Origin: B1 sp044370475
GTDB taxonomy: Bacteria > Bacteroidota > Bacteroidia > UKL13-3
Reading direction: 5' to 3'
Assembly (NCBI GenBank): GCA_044370475.1
Contig: JBILVK010000027.1
Location: forward strand, 1 to 29,386
Length of the DNA: 29,386 nucleotides
This document shows positions 15,259-23,092 of this stretch, piece by piece (the first letter of the stretch is position 1; each line of letters begins with the position of its first letter). The notes beneath the pieces are model-generated. The model saw only the letters and a list, made by a program, of their open reading frames with translations. It was not told where the DNA came from and searched no databases. The translations under genes were made by a program, and so were the position numbers.

Positions 15259-16665
15259 TTACTGTTTAATAATTTTCTGATACCAATGAAACATAGATCC
15301 ACGCAATTCCACAAAATACATTCCAGAATTCAATCCACTTGTTTCCACTTCAAATGTAGGTCCGCTAATACTCTTTTGCAAAATCAATTCACCATTTAAT
15401 TGATATATTCTTAATTCAATGAGCTCCTTTTGTATAGGCATGTGCTCTATGGTAAACTGCGCATGAAAGGGGTTGGGTTTGGTCTGAACCAACTCTTTTG
15501 CGTCAACGTTTTTAACCGCAGTTAATTGAGAATCTACGCGCAATACAAAAAATCCCTCTCCCATATCGCTCGCCACCACATTGCCTGAGGGCAACTTTGC
15601 ATCAACTCCCCAGCATCCTTTATAACCTTCATAATTTGCAGGTGGCCATGGTGAAGTATGGTAATATCCAGCTTCCTTTGGCGCACTCGGATTGTTAATA
15701 TCAAATATATAAAAGCCATCGTGGTAATAAGAAACATAAGCAAAACTTCCTATCCAATGCGCATTGTGCGCCGTAGCACCAACATTCGACCTAAACTGAC
15801 TTAACAAAATCGGGTTGTAGATGTCGTGTATAGAAAATATCTTCACCGATAATCCTCCAGGAACCTCATCTGTAAACATAATATGCTTGCCGCTTGCATC
15901 CAAACTGCTGCTATGGTTATACCCATTTTCTGGATATGACCTTATCGTAGTAATCAACCTTTGTTTCTTTAAATCTCTTAAATCAAAAATCCATAATCCT
16001 TGGTATTCTACAGAACAATAGGCCGTATCATTTCTTACATAAACTTCATGCACATTTCTAAATGCTGGCGCACCATCCCCAAAGGTTGGAACCTGAAGCC
16101 TGCCTATCCACAAAGGCTTCTCAGGATTCTCCAAACTCACAATATCCATTGCCGCAACTCCTCCAGATTTCAATCGGTTCACACATAAATATAAGCGCTT
16201 ACTTTGCGCCTCAATAAAGATGCTGTGTGTATTAAAACTCATCGAATCACTGTCATAAACTTTATGAACAGAATCTGGTAAATATTGCAAATCAAAAACC
16301 TGCAAACTTCCCTTACCACCATTATCACTCACACAATATACATAGTGACTATAGCACTCATAATCTCTATTCACCACATTGCGCGCCACACCATCTTCCA
16401 CATCACATAATGCAATGGCTTTTGGGTTTGTAACATCCAAAAAATAAATGCTATCAGTGCTCCCCGCAATTACATATTCCTTGCCTTTATTGCCATCATA
16501 ATAAGTAGTTAAATCGTTCCAAATTTGATACCCATTTAACCGCGGAAGTTCAGCATTATTCCAATGTCCCAATAGGCTAACTCCACTAGAAACAACCTGG
16601 GCCATCATTCGGTCTGAACCAAATAGCAATAGCAGAAAGCATAATTGTAAGCTCCGTTTTACCAT
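15259..16665 (-). CDS. LVIVD-repeat / choice-of-anchor-B protein with T9SS sorting domain (paralogue 2)
   Basis: The protein has 468 residues. It carries a signal peptide (KRSLQLCFLLLLFGSDRMMAQ region), then repeats of the LVIVD beta-propeller type: YVIAGSTDSIYFLDVTNP, GSLQVFDLQYLPDSVHKVYD, LWIFDLRDLKKQRLI, AYVSYYHDGFYIFDINNP. A T9SS C-terminal domain follows (TKPNPFHAQFTIEHM to GMYFVELRG and YQKIIKQ). It is predicted to be secreted through T9SS and displayed on the surface; its ligand is unknown. Its ATG overlaps the stop of the upstream paralogue by 7 bases, and its stop is 6 bases before the porin start. By eye it is clearly similar to the upstream gene along its whole length, so the pair arose by tandem duplication. 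Two copies of the iterated 16-mer lie inside (15478, 16608). Confidence 0.9.
   Translation of the reverse strand: MVKRSLQLCFLLLLFGSDRMMAQVVSSGVSLLGHWNNAELPRLNGYQIWNDLTTYYDGNKGKEYVIAGSTDSIYFLDVTNPKAIALCDVEDGVARNVVNRDYECYSHYVYCVSDNGGKGSLQVFDLQYLPDSVHKVYDSDSMSFNTHSIFIEAQSKRLYLCVNRLKSGGVAAMDIVSLENPEKPLWIGRLQVPTFGDGAPAFRNVHEVYVRNDTAYCSVEYQGLWIFDLRDLKKQRLITTIRSYPENGYNHSSSLDASGKHIMFTDEVPGGLSVKIFSIHDIYNPILLSQFRSNVGATAHNAHWIGSFAYVSYYHDGFYIFDINNPSAPKEAGYYHTSPWPPANYEGYKGCWGVDAKLPSGNVVASDMGEGFFVLRVDSQLTAVKNVDAKELVQTKPNPFHAQFTIEHMPIQKELIELRIYQLNGELILQKSISGPTFEVETSGLNSGMYFVELRGSMFHWYQKIIKQ
15478..15493 (+). repeat. Iterated 16-mer (copy 4)
   Basis: TTTGGTCTGAACCAAC, inside LVIVD paralogue 2, where the minus-strand frame reads LVQTK. 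Confidence 0.7.
16608..16623 (+). repeat. Iterated 16-mer (copy 5, exact)
   Basis: TTCGGTCTGAACCAAA, inside the signal-peptide region of LVIVD paralogue 2; the minus-strand frame reads FGSDR. It is identical to copy 9. Confidence 0.8.
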
Positions 16666-18050
16666 TTCAAAAACTTTTTATAAGTACTTGCCTGGGCACT
16701 CTTAATCTCTACCAAATAAAGACCGCTGCTCAAGTGCGACACATTAAAATTTCCTTCTTTATTCATGTGCTCCGTAGCTAATACTTCCATTCCATTTAGG
16801 TCCAAAACCCTTGCTTCAAAATGGCTTGGTTCAGACAGTTTAATTTGCAAAATATCTTTACACGGATTTGGAAACAATTGCACTGATAACGCCTCCTTTG
16901 TAACTTCCTTTTTACTCAATAAGGTGGAGTCAATTTCAAATACAAAAATACCCGCAGTTAAATCACTTGCAATAATATGCTTGCTTGGTAAAAATGGATA
17001 TAAGCCCCAGCATCCTTTGTACCCCGAGTAATTCTCAGGCTTTTCTGGATGGGTATCGTACCAAGCAACTTCTATAGGGTAACTTGGGTTACTCACATCA
17101 TATACCCTAACCCCATCGTGATAGGCAGAAACATAGGCAAAATCTCCATACCAAAAGGCATTGTGGGGCATGGCAGAGGCGTTGCTGTTAAACTGACTTA
17201 AATACTTTGGTTCAGCCAAATTTTGTATGTCAAATATCTTCACATCCATACCCATGTTCTCATCTGTAAACATAATATGCTTACCACTTTTATCTAACCA
17301 ACTGCTGTGGTTATAACCTTGGTCGGGATAGGCTGTTATAGAGCCAATTAATGCGTGATTATTGGTATCTCGCAAATCAAATATAAAGAGTCCGCTTTGC
17401 TCACAACTTAAATATACCGTATCATTCCTGGCATACATTTCATGCACTCTATTAAAGATTTCATTGCCACTTGGCCTAACTGGAATCTTTAAACGGGTTT
17501 GTAAAACGGGCTGCTCTGGATTGGCCAATGAAATAACATCCAATGCCGAAAAACCAAAGGGGCCCATGTTGCTGCTCATATACATTTTACCAACAGCACT
17601 ATCTATAAAAATGGTATGGGTGAGCGTTCCCAAGGCATTGCTTTCATAAACCTTATGGACCGAATCTGGTAAATATTGTAAGTCAAAAATTTGAAGTCCT
17701 CCAATACCACTTGCTTGATCCGATACACAATAGGCATAATGTTTATAGGTTTCAAAATCTCTGTTTCTAGCATAAATAGATTTTCCACTTTCTACATCTA
17801 CCAGAATCATTTTTGAAGGGTTAGTTATATCAAAAAAATACACGCTATCTGTGCTTCCACAAATAATATATTCTCTATTTGTTTTGGCGTCATAATAGCC
17901 CGTTAAATCATTCCAAATATCTGTTACATCAACTTTAGGTAAATTGGGATTATTATAATTAGAAAGCAACTTCATCTTATAGAAATCCTGGGCAGATAAT
18001 TGGTTTAACAGCAGGCAAAACAATAGAAGAAGGCTTATTTTAGTTTTCAA
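16659..18050 (-). CDS. LVIVD-repeat / choice-of-anchor-B protein with T9SS sorting domain (paralogue 1)
   Basis: The protein has 463 residues with signal peptide KTKISLLLLFCLLLNQLSAQ. It shares with its neighbour the propeller segments YIICGSTDSVYFFDITNP, GLQIFDLQYLPDSVHKVYE, GLFIFDLRDTNNHALIG, GKHIMFTDENMG and DFAYVSAYHDGVRVYDVSNP. The T9SS domain begins LFPNPCKDILQIKL and ends GLYLVEIKSAQASTYKKFLKW. The start is TTG at 18050; an in-frame TAA lies at 18063-18065 and no other usual start would keep the signal peptide. The stop overlaps the next gene's ATG by 7 bases. It lies 30 bases after the GNAT-like gene and has no visible promoter of its own, so it may be transcribed from upstream. Confidence 0.9.
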   Translation of the reverse strand: MKTKISLLLLFCLLLNQLSAQDFYKMKLLSNYNNPNLPKVDVTDIWNDLTGYYDAKTNREYIICGSTDSVYFFDITNPSKMILVDVESGKSIYARNRDFETYKHYAYCVSDQASGIGGLQIFDLQYLPDSVHKVYESNALGTLTHTIFIDSAVGKMYMSSNMGPFGFSALDVISLANPEQPVLQTRLKIPVRPSGNEIFNRVHEMYARNDTVYLSCEQSGLFIFDLRDTNNHALIGSITAYPDQGYNHSSWLDKSGKHIMFTDENMGMDVKIFDIQNLAEPKYLSQFNSNASAMPHNAFWYGDFAYVSAYHDGVRVYDVSNPSYPIEVAWYDTHPEKPENYSGYKGCWGLYPFLPSKHIIASDLTAGIFVFEIDSTLLSKKEVTKEALSVQLFPNPCKDILQIKLSEPSHFEARVLDLNGMEVLATEHMNKEGNFNVSHLSSGLYLVEIKSAQASTYKKFLKW

Positions 18051-18080
18051 TTTTATACGATATTATAATGAATATTACTT

Positions 18081-19196
18081 TTAGAAAGTATAGCGGTAAG
18101 TATAATGAATTTTAGTGGTTTTTGCACCAAGAGCATTGAAAAGACTATGCATTTTGGGGTTAAAATCACCTATCCACGACAATTCAGTGCTGGTAAATTG
18201 AGGGTATTTACTTCTCATAGCTTCAAATGAATGTATAATTAATCCTGTCTCCAAACCAAGGTTTTGATAGGAGGGAATAATCCCAAAAACAATGCCTCTT
18301 ATCCTATTAACTTTCCCAAATCTACGGTAAAATAAAAATTTTATTTTGTCCCATAAATTCATACTCCCATTTAAATGTTTAATGATTTGATTAATGTCCA
18401 ATACATTTACATAAAATCCCGCTGGTTCTCCGTTTGCATATACAAACCATATAGCTTCTTCTATCATTATGGGCTTTAACGACACCAAAGTACTTTCAAT
18501 TCTTTCAAGGGTGATGGGTTCAAAATCTGGTCGGGATGCCCAAGCTTTATTGTAAATGCTAATAAAATCAGAAGCGAATTTTTTAAGCTCTCTTTCTTTA
18601 TAATGTACAAAGGTGTAGGCTTTGTTTTTTAACACACGTTCAGCAAGTCTATAAAAACGGTCCTTCTTAAAATCTGCTAGTCCAATTTCTGAAGTGGTTT
18701 GCTCGTATATTTTTTTAAAGCCAAAGTTTTCGAACAAACTTTGATAATAAGGGAAATTGAAATTTTCTTGATAGGAGGGGTTCTTAAATCCTTCAACCAA
18801 CAAACCCCAATACTTATCTTTTTCTCCAAAGTTTATTGGGCCATCCATATAAGAACATCCGTGTTCCATAAGCCATTTTTTGGCTGTTTCAAATAGCAGA
18901 TTTGCCCCCTCTTGATTGTTGTCGCAATCAAAGAATCCCACGCCACCATTCCCTCTCTCATTCTCTTTCTCTTTCTTATAAAACGCCGCTATGCGTCCAA
19001 TACATTTCCCTTGGTTAAAAAGCAACCATCTTTTGGCATCGCCTATTAAATAGTTTTTATTTTTGTTTGGATCAAACAGATCTATAATATCTTGGTCTAA
19101 ATGGGGCACCCATTCTTTGTTTTGCCTATACAATTGCTTTGGGAACTTAATAAATTCCTTTTGCTCATGAATATTAATTACTTCAATAACTTGCAT
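18081..19196 (-). CDS. GNAT-fold (acyl-CoA N-acyltransferase superfamily) protein, YghO-like
   Basis: This 371-residue cytosolic protein lacks a signal peptide. It starts VIEVINIHEQKEFIKFPKQL and contains WVPHLDQDIIDLFDPNKN and YMDGPINFGEKDKYWGLLVE. In the C-terminal half it has GIVFGIIPSYQNLGLETGLI, at the place of the acetyl-CoA-binding GNAT motif, and ELSWIGDFNPKMHSLFNALG. The last segment corresponds to the E.SW..E.N..M...G pattern of YghO-like acyltransferase-superfamily proteins in many Bacteroidota. Substrate is unknown. It is divergent from the redoxin gene and followed after 30 bases by the LVIVD pair, so it may head that operon. Confidence 0.72.
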   Translation of the reverse strand: MQVIEVINIHEQKEFIKFPKQLYRQNKEWVPHLDQDIIDLFDPNKNKNYLIGDAKRWLLFNQGKCIGRIAAFYKKEKENERGNGGVGFFDCDNNQEGANLLFETAKKWLMEHGCSYMDGPINFGEKDKYWGLLVEGFKNPSYQENFNFPYYQSLFENFGFKKIYEQTTSEIGLADFKKDRFYRLAERVLKNKAYTFVHYKERELKKFASDFISIYNKAWASRPDFEPITLERIESTLVSLKPIMIEEAIWFVYANGEPAGFYVNVLDINQIIKHLNGSMNLWDKIKFLFYRRFGKVNRIRGIVFGIIPSYQNLGLETGLIIHSFEAMRSKYPQFTSTELSWIGDFNPKMHSLFNALGAKTTKIHYTYRYTF

Positions 19197-19243
19197 TTGC
19201 AGCGAATTTCAACAATGTTCATGGAAATGGCAAATAAGTATTT

Positions 19244-19272
19244 TTTGCATTTCACTTGAATTCGCTAATTTG
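19244..19272 (+). promoter_or_regulatory. Possible promoter of the redoxin gene
   Basis: TTTG (19244-19247) and TAATTTGCA (19266-19274) resemble the tRNA-His promoter's TAAATTTGCA but lack one base of the TAnnTTTG spacing. It lies about 20 bases before the ATG. Confidence 0.35.
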
Positions 19273-19292
19273 CAGACAAAATCACACTACTT

Positions 19293-19832
19293 ATGTTACA
19301 AATAGGCGATAAACTTCCCGATTTTAAACTAAAGGGATTCGACGAAAAATTTTATACAAACTTTGATTTTGCTGATAAATATGCATTAGCAATTGTATTT
19401 ACCTGCAATAGTTCTCCAATTTCTAGGGCATACAGCCAGAGGCTTTTAAAAATGTTCGAAAAATATGAAGAGGATAGTATGGCCATTGTTGGAATCAACT
19501 CAAACGATGCAAGCCAATCTCCTGAGGATGATTTTGAACATATGAAAAGTGCTGCAGCGCGTTTTGGTTTGGATGAAATGCATTTTCTATATCTGCAAGA
19601 TGAAACACAAGAGGTGGCTAGAACCTTTGGGGCTACAGTAAATCCTGAGGTGTTTTTGTTCAACAGAAAAAGAGAGCTTTCGTATAAAGGTGCTATCGAT
19701 GATTGTTGGGAAAATGAGGCAATGATTACTACTGTTTATTTGGAGGATGCCATTGAGGAAACCCTAGATGGTATGGATATTGATTTTCCCGAAATTACGC
19801 CAATTGGTACTCCTATCATTTGGAAGAAATAA
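19293..19832 (+). CDS. Thioredoxin-fold redoxin (AhpC/TSA-like) with CxxS instead of CxxC
   Basis: The 179 residues begin LQIGDKLPDFKLKGFD, the AhpC/TSA-redoxin entry motif, followed by FTCNSSPISRAYSQRL. In the related family of cytosolic 'thioredoxin family proteins' this segment is FTCNHCPYVKAYEDRL, so the second Cys and the usual aromatic residue are replaced (C38, S41). The cis-Pro loop VNPEVFLFNRKRELSYKGAIDD is conserved. Another Cys is present at 138. Loss of the resolving Cys suggests a monothiol or peroxiredoxin-like reaction, or a structural role; this is inference. It is followed by the SDR gene after 52 bases on the same strand. Confidence 0.85.
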   Translation: MLQIGDKLPDFKLKGFDEKFYTNFDFADKYALAIVFTCNSSPISRAYSQRLLKMFEKYEEDSMAIVGINSNDASQSPEDDFEHMKSAAARFGLDEMHFLYLQDETQEVARTFGATVNPEVFLFNRKRELSYKGAIDDCWENEAMITTVYLEDAIEETLDGMDIDFPEITPIGTPIIWKK

Positions 19833-19884
19833 GATATCACCCTCATCTGAAAAATGCATTCTAATAATTGCTTTTCAAGTTTAA

Positions 19885-20712
19885 ATGAAGAGTAAATATA
19901 CCTTGCTTCAGAATAAAATAATTATCATTACTGGTGCCTCTTCAGGTATTGGTGAAGCTTGTGCTTTTGCCTTTGCAAATCAAGGGGCAAGTGTTGTTCT
20001 GGCAGCAAGAAACATAGAAAAACTAAACAAAATTGTAGCTAAGATTGCCCAAAAAGGTGGCAACGCCTTGGCGGTTCAATGCGATATTAGGCTAGAGCAA
20101 GATTGCCAAAATCTGATTCAACAAACCCTTGCAAAATACCAGCGGATTGATGTGCTCATAAACAATGCTGGACTAAGCATGCGGGCATTGTTTAAAGACC
20201 TAGATTTAGAGGTGATGAGTGAACTCATGCAGACCAATTTTTGGGGTGCCGTATATTGTACAAAATTCGCCCTTCCTCACATACTTAACTCCAAGGGCAG
20301 CATCATAGCTGTAAACTCTTGGGCCGGATTTACTGGACTTCCAGCTCGCACTGCCTATACTGCCTCTAAGTTTGCTTTATTAGGTTTTATGGAGTCTCTT
20401 AGGGTTGAAAACCTCAAAACAGGCATTCATGTAGGAAGTATTTTTCCTGGTTATACCGCCTCAAATATTAGAAACAATGCCTTAAATGCTGAAGGTTTTC
20501 CACAACAAGATACTCCTCTTGATGAATCTAAACTCATGCAAGCTACTGAGGTGGCAGATTACATTGTTAAAATGGTTCAACAACGCAGAAAATACCATGT
20601 AATAACCTTAACTGGAAAACTTATGTATTGGATAAACAAAATCTTTCCAAACTTCGTAGACAGGCAAGTGTATAAGGTGGTTTCCCAAGAGAAAGACTCG
20701 CCTTTTAAATAA
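19885..20712 (+). CDS. Short-chain dehydrogenase/reductase (SDR)
   Basis: This 275-residue classical SDR has the NAD(P)-binding TGASSGIG motif (residues 16-23), NNAG at about 90, catalytic S145 (VNSWAGFTG), and Y158-x3-K162 (YTASK). The basic residues of AARNIEKL after beta-2 are compatible with NADP. The substrate cannot be told; the C-terminus (MYWINKIFPNFVDRQVYKVV) resembles SDRs that act on lipid-like ketones, with a possible membrane-associated hydrophobic patch. It is a complete gene, ending in a hairpin shared with the convergent gyrB. Confidence 0.92.
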   Translation: MKSKYTLLQNKIIIITGASSGIGEACAFAFANQGASVVLAARNIEKLNKIVAKIAQKGGNALAVQCDIRLEQDCQNLIQQTLAKYQRIDVLINNAGLSMRALFKDLDLEVMSELMQTNFWGAVYCTKFALPHILNSKGSIIAVNSWAGFTGLPARTAYTASKFALLGFMESLRVENLKTGIHVGSIFPGYTASNIRNNALNAEGFPQQDTPLDESKLMQATEVADYIVKMVQQRRKYHVITLTGKLMYWINKIFPNFVDRQVYKVVSQEKDSPFK

Positions 20713-20713
20713 A

Positions 20714-20745
20714 AAAAGTCCCACACTTTGCAGTGCAGGACCTTT
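20714..20745. terminator. Bidirectional terminator-like hairpin between SDR and gyrB
   Basis: An A-run leads to GTCC (20718-20721) pairing with GGAC (20738-20741), an inner CACT/AGTG stem with loop TTGC, and CTTT after it. Confidence 0.6.
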
Positions 20746-20776
20746 AGTATATAAATATCCTTTCAGATATTTCCTT

Positions 20777-20795
20777 CCCCCATCGTGTGTGGGGG
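20777..20795 (-). terminator. GC-rich hairpin downstream of gyrB
   Basis: CCCCC (20777-20781) and GGGGG (20791-20795) enclose a 9-base loop. On the minus strand it follows the gyrB stop by about 25 bases. It has no T-run, so it may only stabilise or pause. Confidence 0.4.
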
Positions 20796-20819
20796 TACAC
20801 AGGCTCTTAAAACCAAATA

Positions 20820-22775
20820 CTAAACATCAATCTTAGCATATTTAGCATTTGCTTCTATAAACTCGCGTCTAGGTGGAACCTCATCGCCCATTAACATGCT
20901 AAAGATATGATCTGCTTCAGCTGCAGAATCTAAACTAACACGTTTTAAAGTTCTGGTTTCTGGATTCATGGTTGTGCTCCACAATTGCTCGGCATTCATC
21001 TCTCCAAGACCTTTATAACGCTGAATTCCTACCGAATCTGGATTCCCACCTTTAGCCAAACGCATCACAGCTTCCTCTCTTTGCTGCTCTGTCCAACAAT
21101 ACTCTTCTTCTTTTCCTTTCTTCACCAAATACAAAGGTGGTTGAGCAATATAAATATAACCAAACTCAATAAGCTCCTTCATATACCTAAAGAACAAGGT
21201 AAGAATCAAGGTACGAATATGCGATCCATCCACATCCGCATCCGTCATAATGATAATTTTATGGTAACGAAGTTTTACAATATTCAATGCTTTTGCATCT
21301 TCTTGAGTTCCAATGGTAACACCCAATGCTGTAAACATATTCCTGATCTCTTCATTCTCATAAATCTTATGCTCCATCGCTTTTTCTACATTCAGGATTT
21401 TTCCCCTCAATGGCAAAATAGCTTGATTAGCCCTATTTCTTCCCTGCTTAGCAGTACCACCAGCAGAATCTCCCTCAACTAAATAGATTTCGCATAAACT
21501 TGGGTCGCTTTCCTGACAATCGGCTAGTTTACCTGGTAAGCCGCTGCCTGTTAAAGCACCTTTTCTTTGAACCATTTCGCGAGCCTTGCGAGCCGCTGCT
21601 CTTGCAGTTGCAGCTAAAATTACCTTTTGTACAATTAACTTCGCCTCACGTGGATTTTCTTCCAAAAAGTTGTTTAACATTTCACCAACACATTGGTCAA
21701 CCGCACCAGTAACATCACTGTTACCTAATTTAGTTTTGGTCTGACCTTCAAACTGAGGCTCTTGAACTTTAACAGAAATTACGCCTGTTAAACCTTCTCT
21801 AAAATCGTCGCCACTAATCTCAATTTTTACATTCTTTAATAAACCTTCTTTGTCTGCATAGGCTTTTAAAGTACGGGTTAAAGCCCTTCTAAAACCAGCA
21901 ACGTGCGTTCCACCTTCAATGGTATTAATATTGTTTACATATGAATGTAAGTTCTCTGTATACCCATTGTTATAAGTCATGGCAACCTCAACAGGCACGC
22001 CACCTTTTTCGCCTTCAAAATAGATTGGTTCAGGCAATAACTTCTCACGCGTACCATCTAAGTAGTTTACAAACTCTCTAAGGCCACCTTCGCTATAAAA
22101 ATCTTCTTCTCTTAAGTTTCCTGCTTCATCCGGACGATTATCCTTCAACGTAATGTGAATTCCTCTATTTAAATAGGCTAATTCGCGCATACGCGCAGCA
22201 ATGGTCTCATATTTATATTCGCCAACGGTAAAGATGCTTAAATCTGGCTCAAAATAGACCGTTGTACCTGTTTTGGTGGTTTCACCAACCTCCTTAACGT
22301 CATATAAAGGCTTTCCACACGAATATTCTTGTTGAAAAATCTTTCCCTCACGATAAACGGTAGCCCTTAACAAAGTAGATAATGCATTCACACAACTTAC
22401 ACCCACACCATGCAATCCACCAGAAACCTTATAGGTATCCTTATCAAATTTACCCCCAGCATGCAATACTGTCATTACAACCTCCAAAGCAGATTTGCCT
22501 TCTTTGGCATGAATTCCCGTAGGAATCCCCCTTCCATCATCCTCAACAGTGATCGAATTATTGGTATTAATGTTTACAACAATATTCTTGCAATACCCCG
22601 CCAACGCTTCATCTATGGAATTATCAACTACCTCATAAACCAAATGGTGTAAACCCCTAAACCCAACATCTCCAATATACATGGCCGGCCTTTTTCTTAC
22701 CGCTTCCAAACCCTCTAATACCTGAATATTATCGGCACCATAATTTTGTCTGTTTTCCATTCCTTCGTTACTCAT
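20820..22775 (-). CDS. gyrB: DNA gyrase subunit B
   Basis: GyrB supplies the ATPase and TOPRIM parts of the heterotetramer that introduces negative supercoils. The 651 residues are the usual length for this phylum. Visible features are the GHKL ATPase with E48 (YEVVDNSIDEA), DDGRGIP and GGLHGVGVSCVN, the TOPRIM metal sites E434 (EGDSAGG) and D512-x-D514-x-D516 (DADVDGSH), and the C-terminal QRYKGLGEMNAEQLW. Start is ATG 22775; an ATG five codons later is possible. A full-quality copy of the iterated 16-mer lies 41 bases upstream (22816-22831), the only strong intergenic copy in the window. Confidence 0.98.
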   Translation of the reverse strand: MSNEGMENRQNYGADNIQVLEGLEAVRKRPAMYIGDVGFRGLHHLVYEVVDNSIDEALAGYCKNIVVNINTNNSITVEDDGRGIPTGIHAKEGKSALEVVMTVLHAGGKFDKDTYKVSGGLHGVGVSCVNALSTLLRATVYREGKIFQQEYSCGKPLYDVKEVGETTKTGTTVYFEPDLSIFTVGEYKYETIAARMRELAYLNRGIHITLKDNRPDEAGNLREEDFYSEGGLREFVNYLDGTREKLLPEPIYFEGEKGGVPVEVAMTYNNGYTENLHSYVNNINTIEGGTHVAGFRRALTRTLKAYADKEGLLKNVKIEISGDDFREGLTGVISVKVQEPQFEGQTKTKLGNSDVTGAVDQCVGEMLNNFLEENPREAKLIVQKVILAATARAAARKAREMVQRKGALTGSGLPGKLADCQESDPSLCEIYLVEGDSAGGTAKQGRNRANQAILPLRGKILNVEKAMEHKIYENEEIRNMFTALGVTIGTQEDAKALNIVKLRYHKIIIMTDADVDGSHIRTLILTLFFRYMKELIEFGYIYIAQPPLYLVKKGKEEEYCWTEQQREEAVMRLAKGGNPDSVGIQRYKGLGEMNAEQLWSTTMNPETRTLKRVSLDSAAEADHIFSMLMGDEVPPRREFIEANAKYAKIDV

Positions 22776-22815
22776 CTTTTTTGAAATATATTTAATGGGT
22801 AAAAATACATCAAAT

Positions 22816-22831
22816 GTCGGTCTGAACCAAA
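22816..22831 (+). repeat. Iterated 16-mer (copy 6, intergenic)
   Basis: GTCGGTCTGAACCAAA, 41 bases upstream of the gyrB start and not in a gene. Confidence 0.8.
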
Positions 22832-23016
22832 TTTTACAAGGCTTTAAAGCACTTGTTTTTCCACAAGTTTTCCCATAGAAAAACTGCCGTCATTCATAAT
22901 CCTAAAAATCTTCTCCAAAAACCTTGAAATGAGCTTAAAAACAATCCTTCAGTCAGCAAACAAACCACATTTATTCATGCAATCCATACCCTTCATCATC
23001 CACCTCAATTGCTTGC

Positions 23017-23062
23017 CTAAACAAACTCCCATCCCCCCTCAAATAATTCTTTCTTCACCGCA
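23017..23062 (-). repeat. Decayed duplicate of the asparaginase 3' end
   Basis: This segment matches 23097-23141 with a period of about 80 bases and very few differences. On the minus strand it reads AVKKELFEGGWEFV-stop, against AVKKELFEGVGSLFS-stop in the true gene. An extra C in a C-run shifts its last codons. It is downstream of the genuine stop and so not translated with it. Confidence 0.85.
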
Positions 23063-23092
23063 GTTTAACAATCTTACTCAAACCTACCTAGT

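Larger units (their letters stand above)
22776..23092. other. 317-base gap between gyrB and the asparaginase gene
   Basis: It contains the iterated 16-mer (22816-22831) and a decayed copy of the asparaginase 3' tail (23017-23062). I find no consensus gyrB promoter and no real gene; a 39-codon plus-strand frame from 22979 is antisense to the repeat and looks spurious. Confidence 0.6.

Noticed and set aside
20985..22652. Long plus-strand frames opposite gyrB
   Set aside because: gyrB is complete and highly conserved on the minus strand; the opposite frames show only reverse-complement composition.
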